Shown here in pieces: positions 15,613-25,091 of a stretch of DNA of 64,000 bases. A program made the position numbers and the translations under genes. Numbering within the stretch: the stretch's first letter is position 1; every line of letters starts with the position of its first letter. The notes under the pieces were generated by a model. That model searched no databases and was not told where the DNA came from. It worked only from the letters and a program-made list of their open reading frames with translations. The stretch lies in contig CAJJCJ010000010.1 in NCBI GenBank assembly GCA_905182645.1, positions 1 through 64,000 on the forward strand. The letters run 5' to 3'. Source of the DNA: an uncultured Sulfitobacter sp. (lineage in GTDB: Bacteria > Pseudomonadota > Alphaproteobacteria > Rhodobacterales > Rhodobacteraceae).

Positions 15613-16533
15613 TTAGGCAACAGCGGCGGGGCGAATGGCGTCCAATGCCCCTGCCCCCAAATAGAGGCTTTCAGTCGCTGCACCATTTGCGATTATCACC
15701 GCATGCACATCAAATAGGAGATGGAAGTAGGACACTTCGGTCACGTCATTGTCGATGGCAATGCCGTCGGCTTGCACCATGTGGATGGCTGCGATCAACG
15801 CTTCGGGTGATCCAGTCATGCGCTCGACGATTGGTGAGCGGACCAGCATCCGGTGCTGTCGAGACACCCAAAGGTCGCGAAGAGGTACCCCATGCCCGAG
15901 GCTATTTGCGGCTATGACGATGGGCCGGAATTTTGGATTTGCATCCAACTCGGTCGCGTCGACGTCCCGTCTGATCGCAAGGCGCAGCGGAAGCAACTGA
16001 CCATCGACAGTACGGATCAACATATCGGGCTTTAATAATTCAACGGCTATAGGACCGGTCGCGGTCTCGACCATTGTGCCCAGACACAAGCACGGGATTG
16101 CACCGGGTGCCGGTGTTGCTTGGGTGATATAGGTCGCACCGCCATCGGTGGTTTCGAGCGATTTTCCACCACTGGCCAGTCCTATTTGTGTCGACGTCGA
16201 TGCATTGGCAATGCCGGCCGTCGCCGTGATAGGCGATCCGTTGTCAAATGAGATAAACGACACCAATGTGCCGTCCTGTTCTAGCGCCACGCCGCTAGAT
16301 TTATGCGACCCGTCGAACGTGCCTGACGTCGCGATGTCGATCACGTAAATATCTTGGCCAAATTGAGTGCCAACCAACGTGCCCAACGCATTCACAGACT
16401 GAACAGACCCATCCGCATTGTAAATTGTCACGAAGATAGAAGACACATCTGTGCCAGCGTCCACCGCAATTTCGACAAAATCGAGCGAGGCGCCGCCTTG
16501 ATATTTTACTTCTGATACGTACGGATCAGGCAT
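15613..16533 (-). CDS. Hint (Hedgehog/intein) domain protein
   Basis: 306 residues from ATG at 16533, preferred because GAAGAG lies just upstream; a TTG start 15 bp earlier is possible. The N-terminal half (about 1-130) is a beta-rich domain rich in Gly, Thr and Asp. The C-terminal half is a Hint domain as found in many Rhodobacterales proteins: CLCLGTMVETATGPIAVE (about 148, nucleophilic Cys), LLKPDMLIRTVDG, then VSRQHRMLVRSP with the block-B-like His, and SYFHLLFDVHAVI. Such proteins are thought to be exported and to self-process, but no activity is established. It has no visible partner; the ychF gene lies 167 bp upstream. Confidence 0.85.
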   Translation of the reverse strand: MPDPYVSEVKYQGGASLDFVEIAVDAGTDVSSIFVTIYNADGSVQSVNALGTLVGTQFGQDIYVIDIATSGTFDGSHKSSGVALEQDGTLVSFISFDNGSPITATAGIANASTSTQIGLASGGKSLETTDGGATYITQATPAPGAIPCLCLGTMVETATGPIAVELLKPDMLIRTVDGQLLPLRLAIRRDVDATELDANPKFRPIVIAANSLGHGVPLRDLWVSRQHRMLVRSPIVERMTGSPEALIAAIHMVQADGIAIDNDVTEVSYFHLLFDVHAVIIANGAATESLYLGAGALDAIRPAAVA

Positions 16534-16699
16534 CAATCTCTTCAACAATTATGCGTATATCCAATTACTGTTGAAGGATTCTTCACTCAGAGATGGATTT
16601 TTCGCGTTCTAGTTGACTAAAGATTACCTGAGATTGCAGGCTGAAGTTAGGGAGAAACCATGCCGACGGCTGTCAGTTTCCCCCGATATCAGCGCCGAT

Positions 16700-17797
16700 T
16701 TAGGTGTTAAACAAGAAGTGCAGAACGTCGCCGTCTTTGACGATGTAGGTTTTGCCTTCGGCGCGCATTTTGCCGGCTACTTTGGCGGGTTGTTCGCCGC
16801 CCAACGTTACAAAATCATCATAGGCGATGGTTTCGGCGCGGATGAAACCGCGCTCAAAGTCGCCGTGGATCACGCCTGCGGCTTGCGGGGCAGAGGTGCC
16901 TTCTTGGATGGTCCAAGCGCGCGCCTCTTTTGGCCCAACGGTAAAGTAGGTTTGCAGGTGCAGCAGTTCGTAGCCTGCGCGGATTAGACGGTCGAGGCCC
17001 GGTTCTTCTAGTCCCATTTCGCCGAGGAACATGTCTGCTTCTTCCGGCTCTAGCTGGCTGATTTCTTCTTCGATACGCGCAGAGATCACAACGGCGGAGT
17101 TGCCTTGCGCTGCGGCCATTTGCGCGACGCGCACAGACTGGCTGTTGCCGGTGCCTGCGCTGTCTTCTTCGACGTTGCAGACGTAAAGGACGGGTTTGGT
17201 GGTCAGCAGTTGCAGCATTTTCCACTGCTTGGCGTCGTCGTCGTCAATTTTACAGGTGCGCGCTGGCTGGCCTGCCTCGATTGCGGATTTGGCAAGTTCC
17301 AGAAGGCGGACTTGATCACCGGCGTCTTTGTCGCCGCCACGGACCTTGCGGTGCAGGTTGGCGAGCCGCTTTTCGATGCTGTCCAGATCGGCGAGCATGA
17401 GTTCGGTCTCAATGACTTCGGCGTCCTCAACAGGGTCAACGCGCCCTTCGACGTGGGTGATGTCGTCGTCTTCAAAGCAGCGCAGCACGTGGGCAATGGC
17501 GTCGCATTCGCGGATGTTAGCGAGGAACTGGTTGCCGAGCCCTTCGCCCTTGGATGCGCCTTTGACGAGGCCCGCGATGTCGACGAATGTCATGCGCGTC
17601 GGTATGATGGTTTTGGAGGTCGCGATGGCGGCCAATTTGTCGAGCCGTGCGTCGGGAACGCCGACGTCCCCCACGTTGGGTTCAATGGTGCAAAACGGGA
17701 AGTTGGCGGCCTGTGCGGCTGCGGTTTTCGTCAACGCGTTAAACAAGGTTGATTTGCCGACGTTCGGCAGACCCACGATACCCATCTTGAAACCCAT
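16700..17797 (-). CDS. ychF: Redox-regulated ATPase/GTPase YchF
   Basis: 365 residues, the usual length. An Obg-family P-loop protein that prefers ATP, binds ribosomes and takes part in stress responses. Walker A GLPNVGKSTLFNAL (about 8-21), switch region with FPFCTIEPNVG, DIAGLVKGASKGEGLGN (G3), and the C-terminal TGS-like domain (about 280-365) ending GKTYIVKDGDVLHFLFNT. A coiled-coil arm lies about residues 130-200. Divergent from trpA. Confidence 0.97.
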   Translation of the reverse strand: MGFKMGIVGLPNVGKSTLFNALTKTAAAQAANFPFCTIEPNVGDVGVPDARLDKLAAIATSKTIIPTRMTFVDIAGLVKGASKGEGLGNQFLANIRECDAIAHVLRCFEDDDITHVEGRVDPVEDAEVIETELMLADLDSIEKRLANLHRKVRGGDKDAGDQVRLLELAKSAIEAGQPARTCKIDDDDAKQWKMLQLLTTKPVLYVCNVEEDSAGTGNSQSVRVAQMAAAQGNSAVVISARIEEEISQLEPEEADMFLGEMGLEEPGLDRLIRAGYELLHLQTYFTVGPKEARAWTIQEGTSAPQAAGVIHGDFERGFIRAETIAYDDFVTLGGEQPAKVAGKMRAEGKTYIVKDGDVLHFLFNT

Positions 17798-17915
17798 AGC
17801 GCACTCTCCTTAATGTATGGCGCTGCTTCTAGAAGCCATTAGCCCTTTGCGCAATGGGGCATTGATTTATCGCATTTGTTGGCCCAAAACGAAGGCGAGT
17901 TTTAAGGGGACTGAC

Positions 17916-18707
17916 ATGAGCCGGATTGACGCCAAATTTGCAGAATTGAATGCCGCCGGCAAAAAGGCGTTTGTGGCCTATGTGATGGCGGGTGACCCTG
18001 ATTATGACAAGGGGCTCGAGATCGTCAAAGGGCTGCCTGCGGCGGGTGTCGATATTATCGAGCTGGGCTTGCCGTTTACGGATCCAATGGCCGACGGCAT
18101 TACGATCCAACTGGCTGGTCAACGTGCGTTGGCTGGCGGTCAGAATTTGCAAAAGACTTTGCAATATGCCCGCGAGCTGCGCAAAACTGACGACACGACC
18201 CCGATTGTGCTGATGGGCTATTACAACCCGATCTATTCTTGTGGTGTTGATACGTTCCTTGCCCAAGCCAAAGATGCGGGCGTTGACGGGTTGATCATTG
18301 TGGATTTGCCGCCAGAGGAAGACGATGAGCTGTGCATTCCGGCGCAGGCCGCTGGTATCAACTTTATCCGCCTTGCGACCCCGACCACTGATGACAAACG
18401 CCTGCCAAAGGTGCTGCAAAACACATCTGGCTTTGTCTATTACGTGTCGGTCAATGGCATTACCGGCACGGCCTCCGCGCAAGCGGGTGTCGTGGCCCCA
18501 GAGGTCGCGCGGATCAAATCGCAAACTGACCTGCCCGTCATCGTGGGCTTTGGCATCAAAACGCCAGACGCCGCCCAGGACATCGCTGCAATCTCTGACG
18601 GAGCGGTCGTAGGCTCGGCCATTGTCGAAAAAATCGGCGCGGGCGAAAGCGTCGCGGATGTGTTGGCGTTTGTGAAATCCCTTGCCGACGGTGCGCACCG
18701 CGCATAA
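17916..18707 (+). CDS. trpA: Tryptophan synthase alpha subunit
   Basis: 263 residues from the ATG at 17916, which follows an AAGGGGA ribosome-binding site; an in-frame extension to 17817 lacks one and is not family-like. Cleaves indole-3-glycerol phosphate to indole and glyceraldehyde-3-phosphate, working with TrpB. TIM-barrel motifs: catalytic Glu in [15 protein letters not shown] (about 48), Asp in [10 protein letters not shown], loop [10 protein letters not shown], and phosphate-binding VGFGIKTPD and GAVVGSAIV. It stands apart from trpB-trpF (26.7-28.6 kb). Confidence 0.97.
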   Translation: MSRIDAKFAELNAAGKKAFVAYVMAGDPDYDKGLEIVKGLPAAGVDIIELGLPFTDPMADGITIQLAGQRALAGGQNLQKTLQYARELRKTDDTTPIVLMGYYNPIYSCGVDTFLAQAKDAGVDGLIIVDLPPEEDDELCIPAQAAGINFIRLATPTTDDKRLPKVLQNTSGFVYYVSVNGITGTASAQAGVVAPEVARIKSQTDLPVIVGFGIKTPDAAQDIAAISDGAVVGSAIVEKIGAGESVADVLAFVKSLADGAHRA

Positions 18708-18710
18708 TTT

Positions 18711-18747
18711 CGCCTCGCTTTTTTGAAAATACTCCCACCGGAGGCCC
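18711..18747. repeat. Recurrent intergenic element (CCTCGCTTTTT...AAATACTC...GGAGG)
   Basis: CGCCTCGCTTTTTTGAAAAT, then ACTCCCACCGGAGGCCC. Relatives occur at 36395-36430, at 47570-47600 (reverse orientation) and at 58241-58265. Each lies just after or between core genes. The GGCCTC/GAGG ends can pair and a T-run or A-run follows, so it may be a family of terminators. Confidence 0.5.
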
Positions 18748-18776
18748 TATTTCTGCGCCTTGCGCCGACTTTGCAA

Positions 18777-18801
18777 AATTGGTAACACATTTATACCAAT
18801 T
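18777..18801. promoter_or_regulatory. Inverted repeat upstream of lldD, candidate operator
   Basis: AATTGGTA-N9-TACCAATT, a perfect 8-bp inverted repeat 20 bp before the lldD start. GntR-family LldR operators have related GGT/ACC half-sites but usually with a shorter spacer, so the regulator is not identified. Confidence 0.5.
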
Positions 18802-18820
18802 CAACGAAAAGGCCACTGTC

Positions 18821-19984
18821 ATGCCCGTCATAACAACCATCGCTGATCTCAAACGCCTGCACAAACGGCGCACGCCCAAGATGTTTTATGATTACGCTGA
18901 AAGCGGCAGTTGGACCGAACAGACGTTCCGCGAAAACACGTCAGATTTCGACCAAATCCGTCTGCGTCAACGGGTCGCCGTCGACATGACAAACCGCACC
19001 ACAAAATCGCAGATGATCGGCCAAGACGTCGCGATGCCAGTGGCCCTTGCCCCTGTTGGTTTGACGGGCATGCAATCCGCGGACGGAGAGATAAAGGCAG
19101 CGAAAGCTGCTGAAAAGTTCGGCGTGCCGTTTACGCTGTCGACCATGTCGATTTGTTCGATCGAGGACGTGGCCGCACACACGACCAAGCCGTTTTGGTT
19201 TCAGGTCTATACCCTGAAAGACGACGACTTTATGCGCCGCTTGTTTGAACGCGCCCGTGCAGCGGGCTGTTCTGCGATTGTGATTACCCTTGATTTGCAG
19301 GTCATGGGTCAGCGTCACAAGGATTTGAAAAACGGTTTGTCTGCCCCGCCAAAATTTACTGTCACCAGCATTGCTGATCTTGCGACGAAATGGGCGTGGG
19401 GCATTGAGATGTTGCAAACCAAGCGCCGGTTCTTTGGCAATATCGTGGGTCATGCCAAGGGGGTGGCCGACCCGTCGTCGCTTGCGTCGTGGACCGCCGA
19501 AGCGTTTGATCACGCATTGGACTGGAACCGCGTTGCCAAGTTGATGGAAATGTGGGGCGGCAAGGTGATCTTGAAGGGTATCTTGGATGTCGAAGATGCC
19601 AAGATGGCGGCCAAGTTGGGCGCTGATGCGATTATCGTGTCCAATCACGGTGGCCGTCAGTTGGACGGTGCGTTGTCGTCAATCCGCGCTCTGCCCGCGA
19701 TTTTGGATGCCGTAGGCGACAAGGTCGAGGTCCACATGGACGGCGGTATTCGGTCCGGCCAAGACGTGCTGAAGGCCCTGGCGATGGGTGCAAAAGGCAC
19801 TTATATTGGCCGCGCCTATGTCAACGGATTGGGTGCGATGGGCGAGGCTGGCGTGACCAAAGCCTTGGACGTCATTCACAAGGAGTTGGACACCACAATG
19901 GCCTTATGTGGCCGCCGCGATATCACCAAGCTGGACAAAGATATCCTGCTGATCCCGCGTAATTTTGAGGGCGACTGGTCTTAG
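18821..19984 (+). CDS. lldD: FMN-dependent alpha-hydroxy-acid (L-lactate) dehydrogenase
   Basis: 387 residues from MPVITTIADLKRLHKRR at 18821; the ORF extension upstream falls in the operator-like region. Oxidises L-lactate (or a similar 2-hydroxy acid) to the keto acid using FMN, passing electrons to the respiratory chain at the inner membrane. TIM-barrel with PVALAPVGLTGMQ, WFQVYTLKDDD, a Lys/FMN segment VILKGILDVEDA, catalytic SNHGGRQLDGALSS (His-Arg, about 280) and phosphate-binding DGGIRSGQDVLKALAMGA. Cofactor and active-site motifs fit LldD well, though glycolate- or mandelate-type substrates cannot be excluded. Its end overlaps the convergent MFS gene by 4 bp. Confidence 0.9.
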   Translation: MPVITTIADLKRLHKRRTPKMFYDYAESGSWTEQTFRENTSDFDQIRLRQRVAVDMTNRTTKSQMIGQDVAMPVALAPVGLTGMQSADGEIKAAKAAEKFGVPFTLSTMSICSIEDVAAHTTKPFWFQVYTLKDDDFMRRLFERARAAGCSAIVITLDLQVMGQRHKDLKNGLSAPPKFTVTSIADLATKWAWGIEMLQTKRRFFGNIVGHAKGVADPSSLASWTAEAFDHALDWNRVAKLMEMWGGKVILKGILDVEDAKMAAKLGADAIIVSNHGGRQLDGALSSIRALPAILDAVGDKVEVHMDGGIRSGQDVLKALAMGAKGTYIGRAYVNGLGAMGEAGVTKALDVIHKELDTTMALCGRRDITKLDKDILLIPRNFEGDWS

Positions 19985-21132
19985 GGTTTACCATCAGTTC
20001 GTGGGATCCGCGTCACGATCAACGCCAGTGGCACCGTGAGTAGCACGACCGCCGCCACGCCGCTGAATGCAACACGTAGCCCATAAGCCTCGGACGCGAG
20101 ACCCATCAGGACTGGTGCAAAGAAGAAACCGGAAAATCCCATCACCGCGACTTTGCTAATGGCGTCGGTGCGCAGGTGTGCTGGGACGATCCGCCCGACG
20201 ATGGCCAGCCCAAGCGGCCCGATCACGGACACGCCCAGCCCAAAGATGCCAAAGCCCACGTAGGCCCACATCGGTGCTGGCGCGAGGGCTGCGATGACCG
20301 CACCAAGTGCTGTCATGCACGCCGCCCCGATAATCACATGTACGTCGCGCATCCGCTCTGACACCGCCTGCCCAGAAAACCGCCCGAATGCCATGGTGAA
20401 CCCTAACATTGCGGGACCTAGCGCCCCTTGAGCGGCACCGCCATTTAGCGTGCGCTCAATATGCAGGGCTGACCATGCCTCGACCGTCGCCTCGGACATG
20501 AACGCGATCAGCACAATTGCCCCTGATATCAGCACCGGCCAAAGCGGGTAGCGGCCTGTGGCGCCTTCTTCGGGTTCGGTGATTTCAACGTCCATATAGA
20601 TGAACGGCACCAGCAGGATTGCCGCAACCCCGAAGCCCGCAAAGACGTAGATCGGTGGGATGCTGGCCTCCCTTGCGAAACCGGTGATTGTAGCCGCGAC
20701 CGCATAGGCGACTGAAAACATGGCGTGATTTGCGTTCATCAGGGGGCGGTTATGTTTGGCTTCTAGCTCGGACACCCGCGCGTTCATCACCACATCAAGC
20801 AGGCCGGATGCCATGCCGACAAGCGCCAAGGACGCTGCGAAAATGATTGGAGTGCTGATCAGTGGTGGCAAAAGCCACGCGAGCGCCAACACGATGACGC
20901 CCAATTGCATCGCCCGCCCGCCAAGGATTTTGTCCGCCTTGGGTGCCAGCCACATCGACGACACAAGTCCAGTGGCCGACCCCAACAGCAGGATGCCAAA
21001 CAGCGCGTCGCTTGCCCCAAGCTGGGCTTTGATCACAGGCACAAAGGCCGCGAAGCAGCCCCAGAACAATCCAACCACCACAAAGGCAGCGGCAGGACGG
21101 CGGGACACGTAAAGGGCGTTTAGAACTGACAT
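19981..21132 (-). CDS. MFS transporter (YbjJ-like)
   Basis: 383 residues from MSVLNALYVSRRPAAAFVVV, with about 12 hydrophobic segments. TM1 begins near residue 12, and the A-loop-like WLAPKADKILGGRAM follows TM2. The N-terminal half resembles the YbjJ/fucose-permease-like group; substrate unknown. A start 12 codons upstream is possible but has no ribosome-binding site. Convergent with lldD (4-bp overlap). Confidence 0.8.
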   Translation of the reverse strand: MSVLNALYVSRRPAAAFVVVGLFWGCFAAFVPVIKAQLGASDALFGILLLGSATGLVSSMWLAPKADKILGGRAMQLGVIVLALAWLLPPLISTPIIFAASLALVGMASGLLDVVMNARVSELEAKHNRPLMNANHAMFSVAYAVAATITGFAREASIPPIYVFAGFGVAAILLVPFIYMDVEITEPEEGATGRYPLWPVLISGAIVLIAFMSEATVEAWSALHIERTLNGGAAQGALGPAMLGFTMAFGRFSGQAVSERMRDVHVIIGAACMTALGAVIAALAPAPMWAYVGFGIFGLGVSVIGPLGLAIVGRIVPAHLRTDAISKVAVMGFSGFFFAPVLMGLASEAYGLRVAFSGVAAVVLLTVPLALIVTRIPRTDGKP

Positions 21133-21275
21133 GGCGCGATTGCTGACCTGCAATTGGGTCCAAAGCAAGTGTCAAAGTGATCGCAGTGGGTTTTAAAGTG
21201 GCTACTTACGTTCGCCAAGCGTGGCTGCTTGTGCCTAACGAAGCGACATAGCGGCCTATCACCAATTAGGTCCGG

Positions 21276-22475
21276 CTAGACGGCACTGCTGCCAAAGTGG
21301 CCCGACCAGATTTCTGTTCGGATGCTATCACGCGTTTCGTAGGCGCTGATCGTTTGTTCAAGATCACCGACATCATCTGTCTCTTTGTCAGCGCCGATTT
21401 CGGTCAACCGCGTCGTATACCACGCCGTAATGCCGCCCTCTGGTGCATCTGAAAATCGCGGAAAAACGGGGTCAGCCGTTTGATTTTTCATCCAAAGGTG
21501 TGGAAGCGCTGGTTCAAGGACAAGGGCGCGAGCAAGTCCGACCACATCCACGGCACCGCTTTGCACCGCCTCTTTTGCCTGCGCGCGCGTTTTAAAACCA
21601 CCTGTTAGCATCAGTGGTTTGGATGTCACCAAGCGGGCGCGTTTGGCAAATCCGATGAAGTACGGACCACGCCCTGCACTGTCAGACGCCGATTTAGCAC
21701 CGGGGAAATACGTGCCTCCGCTGATGTCAATTATATCGACCGAGGTCCCGTCCAGTGCGGCCACGACTTCTAGTGCCTCATCTTCGCTAAACCCGCCTTC
21801 AAGCTGATCTGAAGAGTTGAGCTTCACTGCAATTGGAAAATGCGGGCCGACTGCTGCGCGTGTGGCCTCAATGGACGCGCGCAAGAGCCGCATGCGATTT
21901 GCGACGGACCCGCCGTATTCATCGCTGCGTTTGTTAAACAATGGCGACAGAAATTGGCTGAGCAGAAAGCCGTGTGCAGCATGGATTTGCACGCCACCGA
22001 ACCCAGCCTGCTGCGCCAACTTAGCTGTTCTTGCAAATTCCAACGGCACTTGGTTGATTTCGTCTTGCGTCATCGCCTTACACCAAAGGTCGGGCAGGTC
22101 AAGTGCACTTGGGCCTTTGGGGTTGCTGATTGGCGCATATGCAAGCGCCCCTGCATGCCCGAGTTGCAGCCATAATTGTGTGTTGTTGCTTGCGCCAAGC
22201 GCGGCAAGTTCCCGAAATTTTGACATGTCGGCATTTGCATCCAGCACCAGATTACCAGGTTTTTCCGCGCAGTTGGACGTGGCCTGCACCTCGCCAATAA
22301 TTGATATGGCCAGCCCACCGTCCGCCCACCGTTGATACAGCCTGTTTTGCTCGGATGTCGGATGACCGGTTCCGTCGCCCAAGGAATTAGGCATTGCAGA
22401 TTTCGCGATCCGGTTTTTCAAGGCTACGCCGCAAGGCAGCTCAAGCACATTAAACATTACATCATGTTGTCGCAT
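21276..22475 (-). CDS. NADH:flavin oxidoreductase, Old Yellow Enzyme family
   Basis: 399 residues from ATG 22475, which has GGAG 8 bp upstream; ATG 22457 is an alternative. An FMN TIM-barrel ene-reductase. Motifs: LKNRIAKSAMPNSLGDGTGH at the N-terminus, LGHAGALAY, HAAHGFLLSQFLSPLFNKRSDEYGG split over the active-site His pair region (about 183-207), NRMRLLRASIEA, and LTGGFKTRAQA near the FMN phosphate. It lacks the C-terminal Fe-S/flavin extension of 2,4-dienoyl-CoA reductases. Substrate unknown; isolated from its neighbours. Confidence 0.88.
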   Translation of the reverse strand: MRQHDVMFNVLELPCGVALKNRIAKSAMPNSLGDGTGHPTSEQNRLYQRWADGGLAISIIGEVQATSNCAEKPGNLVLDANADMSKFRELAALGASNNTQLWLQLGHAGALAYAPISNPKGPSALDLPDLWCKAMTQDEINQVPLEFARTAKLAQQAGFGGVQIHAAHGFLLSQFLSPLFNKRSDEYGGSVANRMRLLRASIEATRAAVGPHFPIAVKLNSSDQLEGGFSEDEALEVVAALDGTSVDIIDISGGTYFPGAKSASDSAGRGPYFIGFAKRARLVTSKPLMLTGGFKTRAQAKEAVQSGAVDVVGLARALVLEPALPHLWMKNQTADPVFPRFSDAPEGGITAWYTTRLTEIGADKETDDVGDLEQTISAYETRDSIRTEIWSGHFGSSAV

Positions 22476-22681
22476 CCGAACGGCTCCAGTCAAATTTCAG
22501 CGACTTACAATACATCTATGAAAAATCTCGGCGCGGCAAATCGATGTAACTTTCGCCTCAAATTTGGCCTTTGCGCCCTATTGGTATCCAATGAATACCT
22601 CAGATCATCGAAATCAGGGGGGTTGCGTCGATAAACTTCTTTTCACGCAGCCGATTCCCCCCTATAGGCCGATGTCTAACC

Positions 22682-22709
22682 GGGCCGTATCACCCTTGGA
22701 GGACGGCCC
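22682..22709 (+). promoter_or_regulatory. Hairpin in the rplY leader
   Basis: GGGCCGT and ACGGCCC form a stem about 20 bp before the rplY ATG, with the loop containing CCTTGGAGG. Could mask or present an alternative ribosome-binding site; the real one (TTTGGAGAAT) is downstream. Confidence 0.35.
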
Positions 22710-22729
22710 CTTATCTTTGGAGAATTAAA

Positions 22730-23386
22730 ATGGCTGGTAAGATTCCAGACTTAGACGCCACACTTCGCGCGGGGACAGGCAAGGGGGCCGCCCGCCAAGC
22801 ACGTCGTGACGAATTGGTACCCGGTGTTGTTTACGGTGGTGGTGAAGAGCCTATCGCGATCAACATTCCCTTCAACTATTTGCTGACACGTCTGCGCAAG
22901 GGTGGTTTTATGTCCACACTGCAGAACCTGAAAATCGAAGGCCAAGACGACGTTCGCGTTATCTGCCGCGGTATTCAGCGTCACGTTGTTAAAGATTTGC
23001 CAATTCACATCGACCTGATGCGCCTGAAGCGTACAAGCCGTGTGAAATTGAACATCCCTGTTGAATTCATCAACGAAGACATCTGCGTCGGCATCAAAAA
23101 GGGCGGTACATTGTCTGTTGTTCGTAACGATGTTGAAATGGAAGTCCTTGCTGGCGACATTCCTGATAGCCTTGTTGTTGATTTGGCCGCCGTTGAAATC
23201 GGTGACACCATTTCGATCAGCGCGATCACGCTGCCTGAAGGCGCGAAGCCAACAATCACAGACCGTGATTTTGTCATCGCAAACGTTTCTGCGCCACGCG
23301 CATTGATTGCCGAAGGCGACGACGAAGATGAAGACGTTGCGGCCGATGCTGTCCCAACAACTGGTGACGACGCCGCCGCAGAATAA
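22730..23386 (+). CDS. rplY: Ribosomal protein bL25 (CTC/TL5 type)
   Basis: 218 residues: a long-form L25 with a C-terminal TL5 beta domain and an acidic tail ([11 protein letters not shown]), rather than the short E. coli form. Binds 5S rRNA. N-terminal motif [20 protein letters not shown], then [12 protein letters not shown], and the CTC domain starting [13 protein letters not shown]. It has a strong TTTGGAG site and a clear downstream terminator. pth follows on the same strand, the conserved L25-Pth order. Confidence 0.97.
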   Translation: MAGKIPDLDATLRAGTGKGAARQARRDELVPGVVYGGGEEPIAINIPFNYLLTRLRKGGFMSTLQNLKIEGQDDVRVICRGIQRHVVKDLPIHIDLMRLKRTSRVKLNIPVEFINEDICVGIKKGGTLSVVRNDVEMEVLAGDIPDSLVVDLAAVEIGDTISISAITLPEGAKPTITDRDFVIANVSAPRALIAEGDDEDEDVAADAVPTTGDDAAAE

Positions 23387-23409
23387 TCTGCGCTGTCTCA
23401 AAAGATTGA

Positions 23410-23437
23410 AAGGGCATCCTATTTGGGGTGCCCTTTT
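23410..23437 (+). terminator. Rho-independent terminator after rplY
   Basis: AAGGGCATCC and GGGGTGCCCTT form a stem with loop TATTT followed by TTTTT. Confidence 0.9.
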
Positions 23438-23485
23438 TTGTTGCTTGCTCTGGCGTCGGTTTCATTGCCCGCCTAATGTGCAAGC

Positions 23486-24157
23486 ATGAAATTAATTGTT
23501 GGTCTTGGAAATCCGGGTGCTAAATACGCCCACAATCGTCATAACATCGGCTTTATGGCTGTGGATGAAATCGCGTCTGCGCATGGGTTTTCCCCGTGGC
23601 GCACCAAGTTTCAGGGCCAAGTATCCGAGGGCCACATTGGGTCTGACAAGGTGATATTGCTTAAGCCTGAGACATTCATGAACCTGTCAGGGCAAGCTGT
23701 TGGCGAGGCTGCGCGGTTTCATAAGATTGCGCCTGCGGATGTGATTGTGTTCCACGACGAGCTTGATTTGGCCCCCGCCAAGATTCGCGTCAAAACCGGT
23801 GGTGGCCATGCTGGTCACAACGGGTTGCGGTCTATTCACCAGCATATCGGCCCTGACTATGACCGCGTCCGCATGGGCGTCGGTCATCCCGGTCATAAGG
23901 ATGCCGTCGCGGGTTATGTTTTGCGCGATTTCCCGAAAGCCGATGCTGATTGGTTAGATGATGAGTTGCGCGGGATTGCTGATGGTGTTGCCCATCTGGT
24001 TGCAGGTGATAGCGCCAAGTTTCTCAATACGATTGGTTTGCGCCTGACCCCTGCCCGGTCGTCGAAATCGGCCCCCACGCCCAAAGTTGTCGCGGCTGTT
24101 GTTCCGCCAGAGGACACCCGCAGCGCGTTGCAGAAACTGTCGGATCGCTTCAAGTAA
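23486..24157 (+). CDS. pth: Peptidyl-tRNA hydrolase
   Basis: 223 residues. Releases tRNA from peptidyl-tRNA dropped by the ribosome. MKLIVGLGNPGAKYAHNRHN has the conserved Asn and catalytic His (about 19-20), LLKPETFMNLSG, FHDELDL with the Asp, and GGGHAGHNGLRSI. The C-terminal tail after about residue 190 is a variable, Pro/Ala/Ser-rich extension. Its TAA overlaps the start of the DUF2332 pseudogene by one base. Confidence 0.97.
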   Translation: MKLIVGLGNPGAKYAHNRHNIGFMAVDEIASAHGFSPWRTKFQGQVSEGHIGSDKVILLKPETFMNLSGQAVGEAARFHKIAPADVIVFHDELDLAPAKIRVKTGGGHAGHNGLRSIHQHIGPDYDRVRMGVGHPGHKDAVAGYVLRDFPKADADWLDDELRGIADGVAHLVAGDSAKFLNTIGLRLTPARSSKSAPTPKVVAAVVPPEDTRSALQKLSDRFK

Positions 24158-25089
24158 TGCCACCAGCGTTATCGGACGCATTTGCTTTTCAAGGTGCTGC
24201 CTGTGTCGCGCTCGGGTCCCCGTTTATGGGTCAGTTATGCGCCGTTTTGGGCAGTCGCGATTGGCCTGATACGCCGTTGCGGGATCGCTATTTTGCGTGG
24301 GAAGGTGATATTGGTCCAAGCGCGCAATCCTTGCCGTTGCGCATTACTGGCGGGTTACATGCGTTGGTATTGGGCGGCGATCCTTTGGCGGATGTGTATC
24401 CGCCGTATGCTGTGGACGACGATATCCTTTGGGCCGCTGTTGCGGAGTGCGATGGTGCGTGAAGATAGGTTTTTGAACGATTGGGTGGACAGCCCACCAC
24501 AAACCAACGAAGTCCGCCGCGCCGCCGTGTTAATCGCAGTGGGTCAGGTTTTGGCCAGTAGGTTTGGACTGCCGATGCGCCTATCCGAGCTGGGCGCAAG
24601 CGGTGGGTTGAACCTGATGTGGGATCAGTTTGCAGCTGACCTTGGCGGAAAACGCTTTGGGAAATCCGACCCTGATGTGATCCTGACACCCGATTGGGAG
24701 GGACCAGCGCCGCCCGATGCCGACACCGTCGTCATCGCCCGGCGCGGCGTTGATCTCAACCCGCTTGATCCAACAAACGCCACCGATCAGCTTCGCCTGC
24801 GTGCGTATCTTTGGCCCGAATCAGCCTAACCGCATGGCCCGCACTGTTGCCGCCATTGACGCCTTTGATGCGCAGGTGGATCAAGCGGATGCGATTGATT
24901 GGCTGGCAGATCAGATGACCCACATCACGGGCCAAGGCCACCGCCAACAGCCCGCTTGCGTGGTTTGGCATGGAACCTGACGCCCAAAGCCCCGGTGCCG
25001 CCATGACCTTGCGCATCCGGCCCGGCGACATCACAATTGACCTAGGTCGCGCTGATTTTCATGGACGCTGGGTGCAATGGAAGAGATAG
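24157..25089 (+). pseudogene. DUF2332 family protein, broken
   Basis: Homology is spread over three frames. 24157-24462 has the N-terminus (AFAFQGAACVALGSPFMGQL). The second frame has REDRFLNDWVDSPPQTNEVR and LSELGASGGLNLMWDQ up to 24829. The third continues QPNRMARTVAAIDAFDAQVD to 24980. A last piece with MTLRIRPGDITIDLGRADF ends at 25089. Between the third and last pieces about 45 residues expected for the family are missing, so this is real decay and not only sequence error. DUF2332 proteins have no established biochemical role. Confidence 0.85.
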
Positions 25090-25091
25090 AT

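Noticed and set aside
17105..17752. Long plus-strand frame opposite ychF
   Set aside because: It is a shadow of a strongly supported gene on the other strand.
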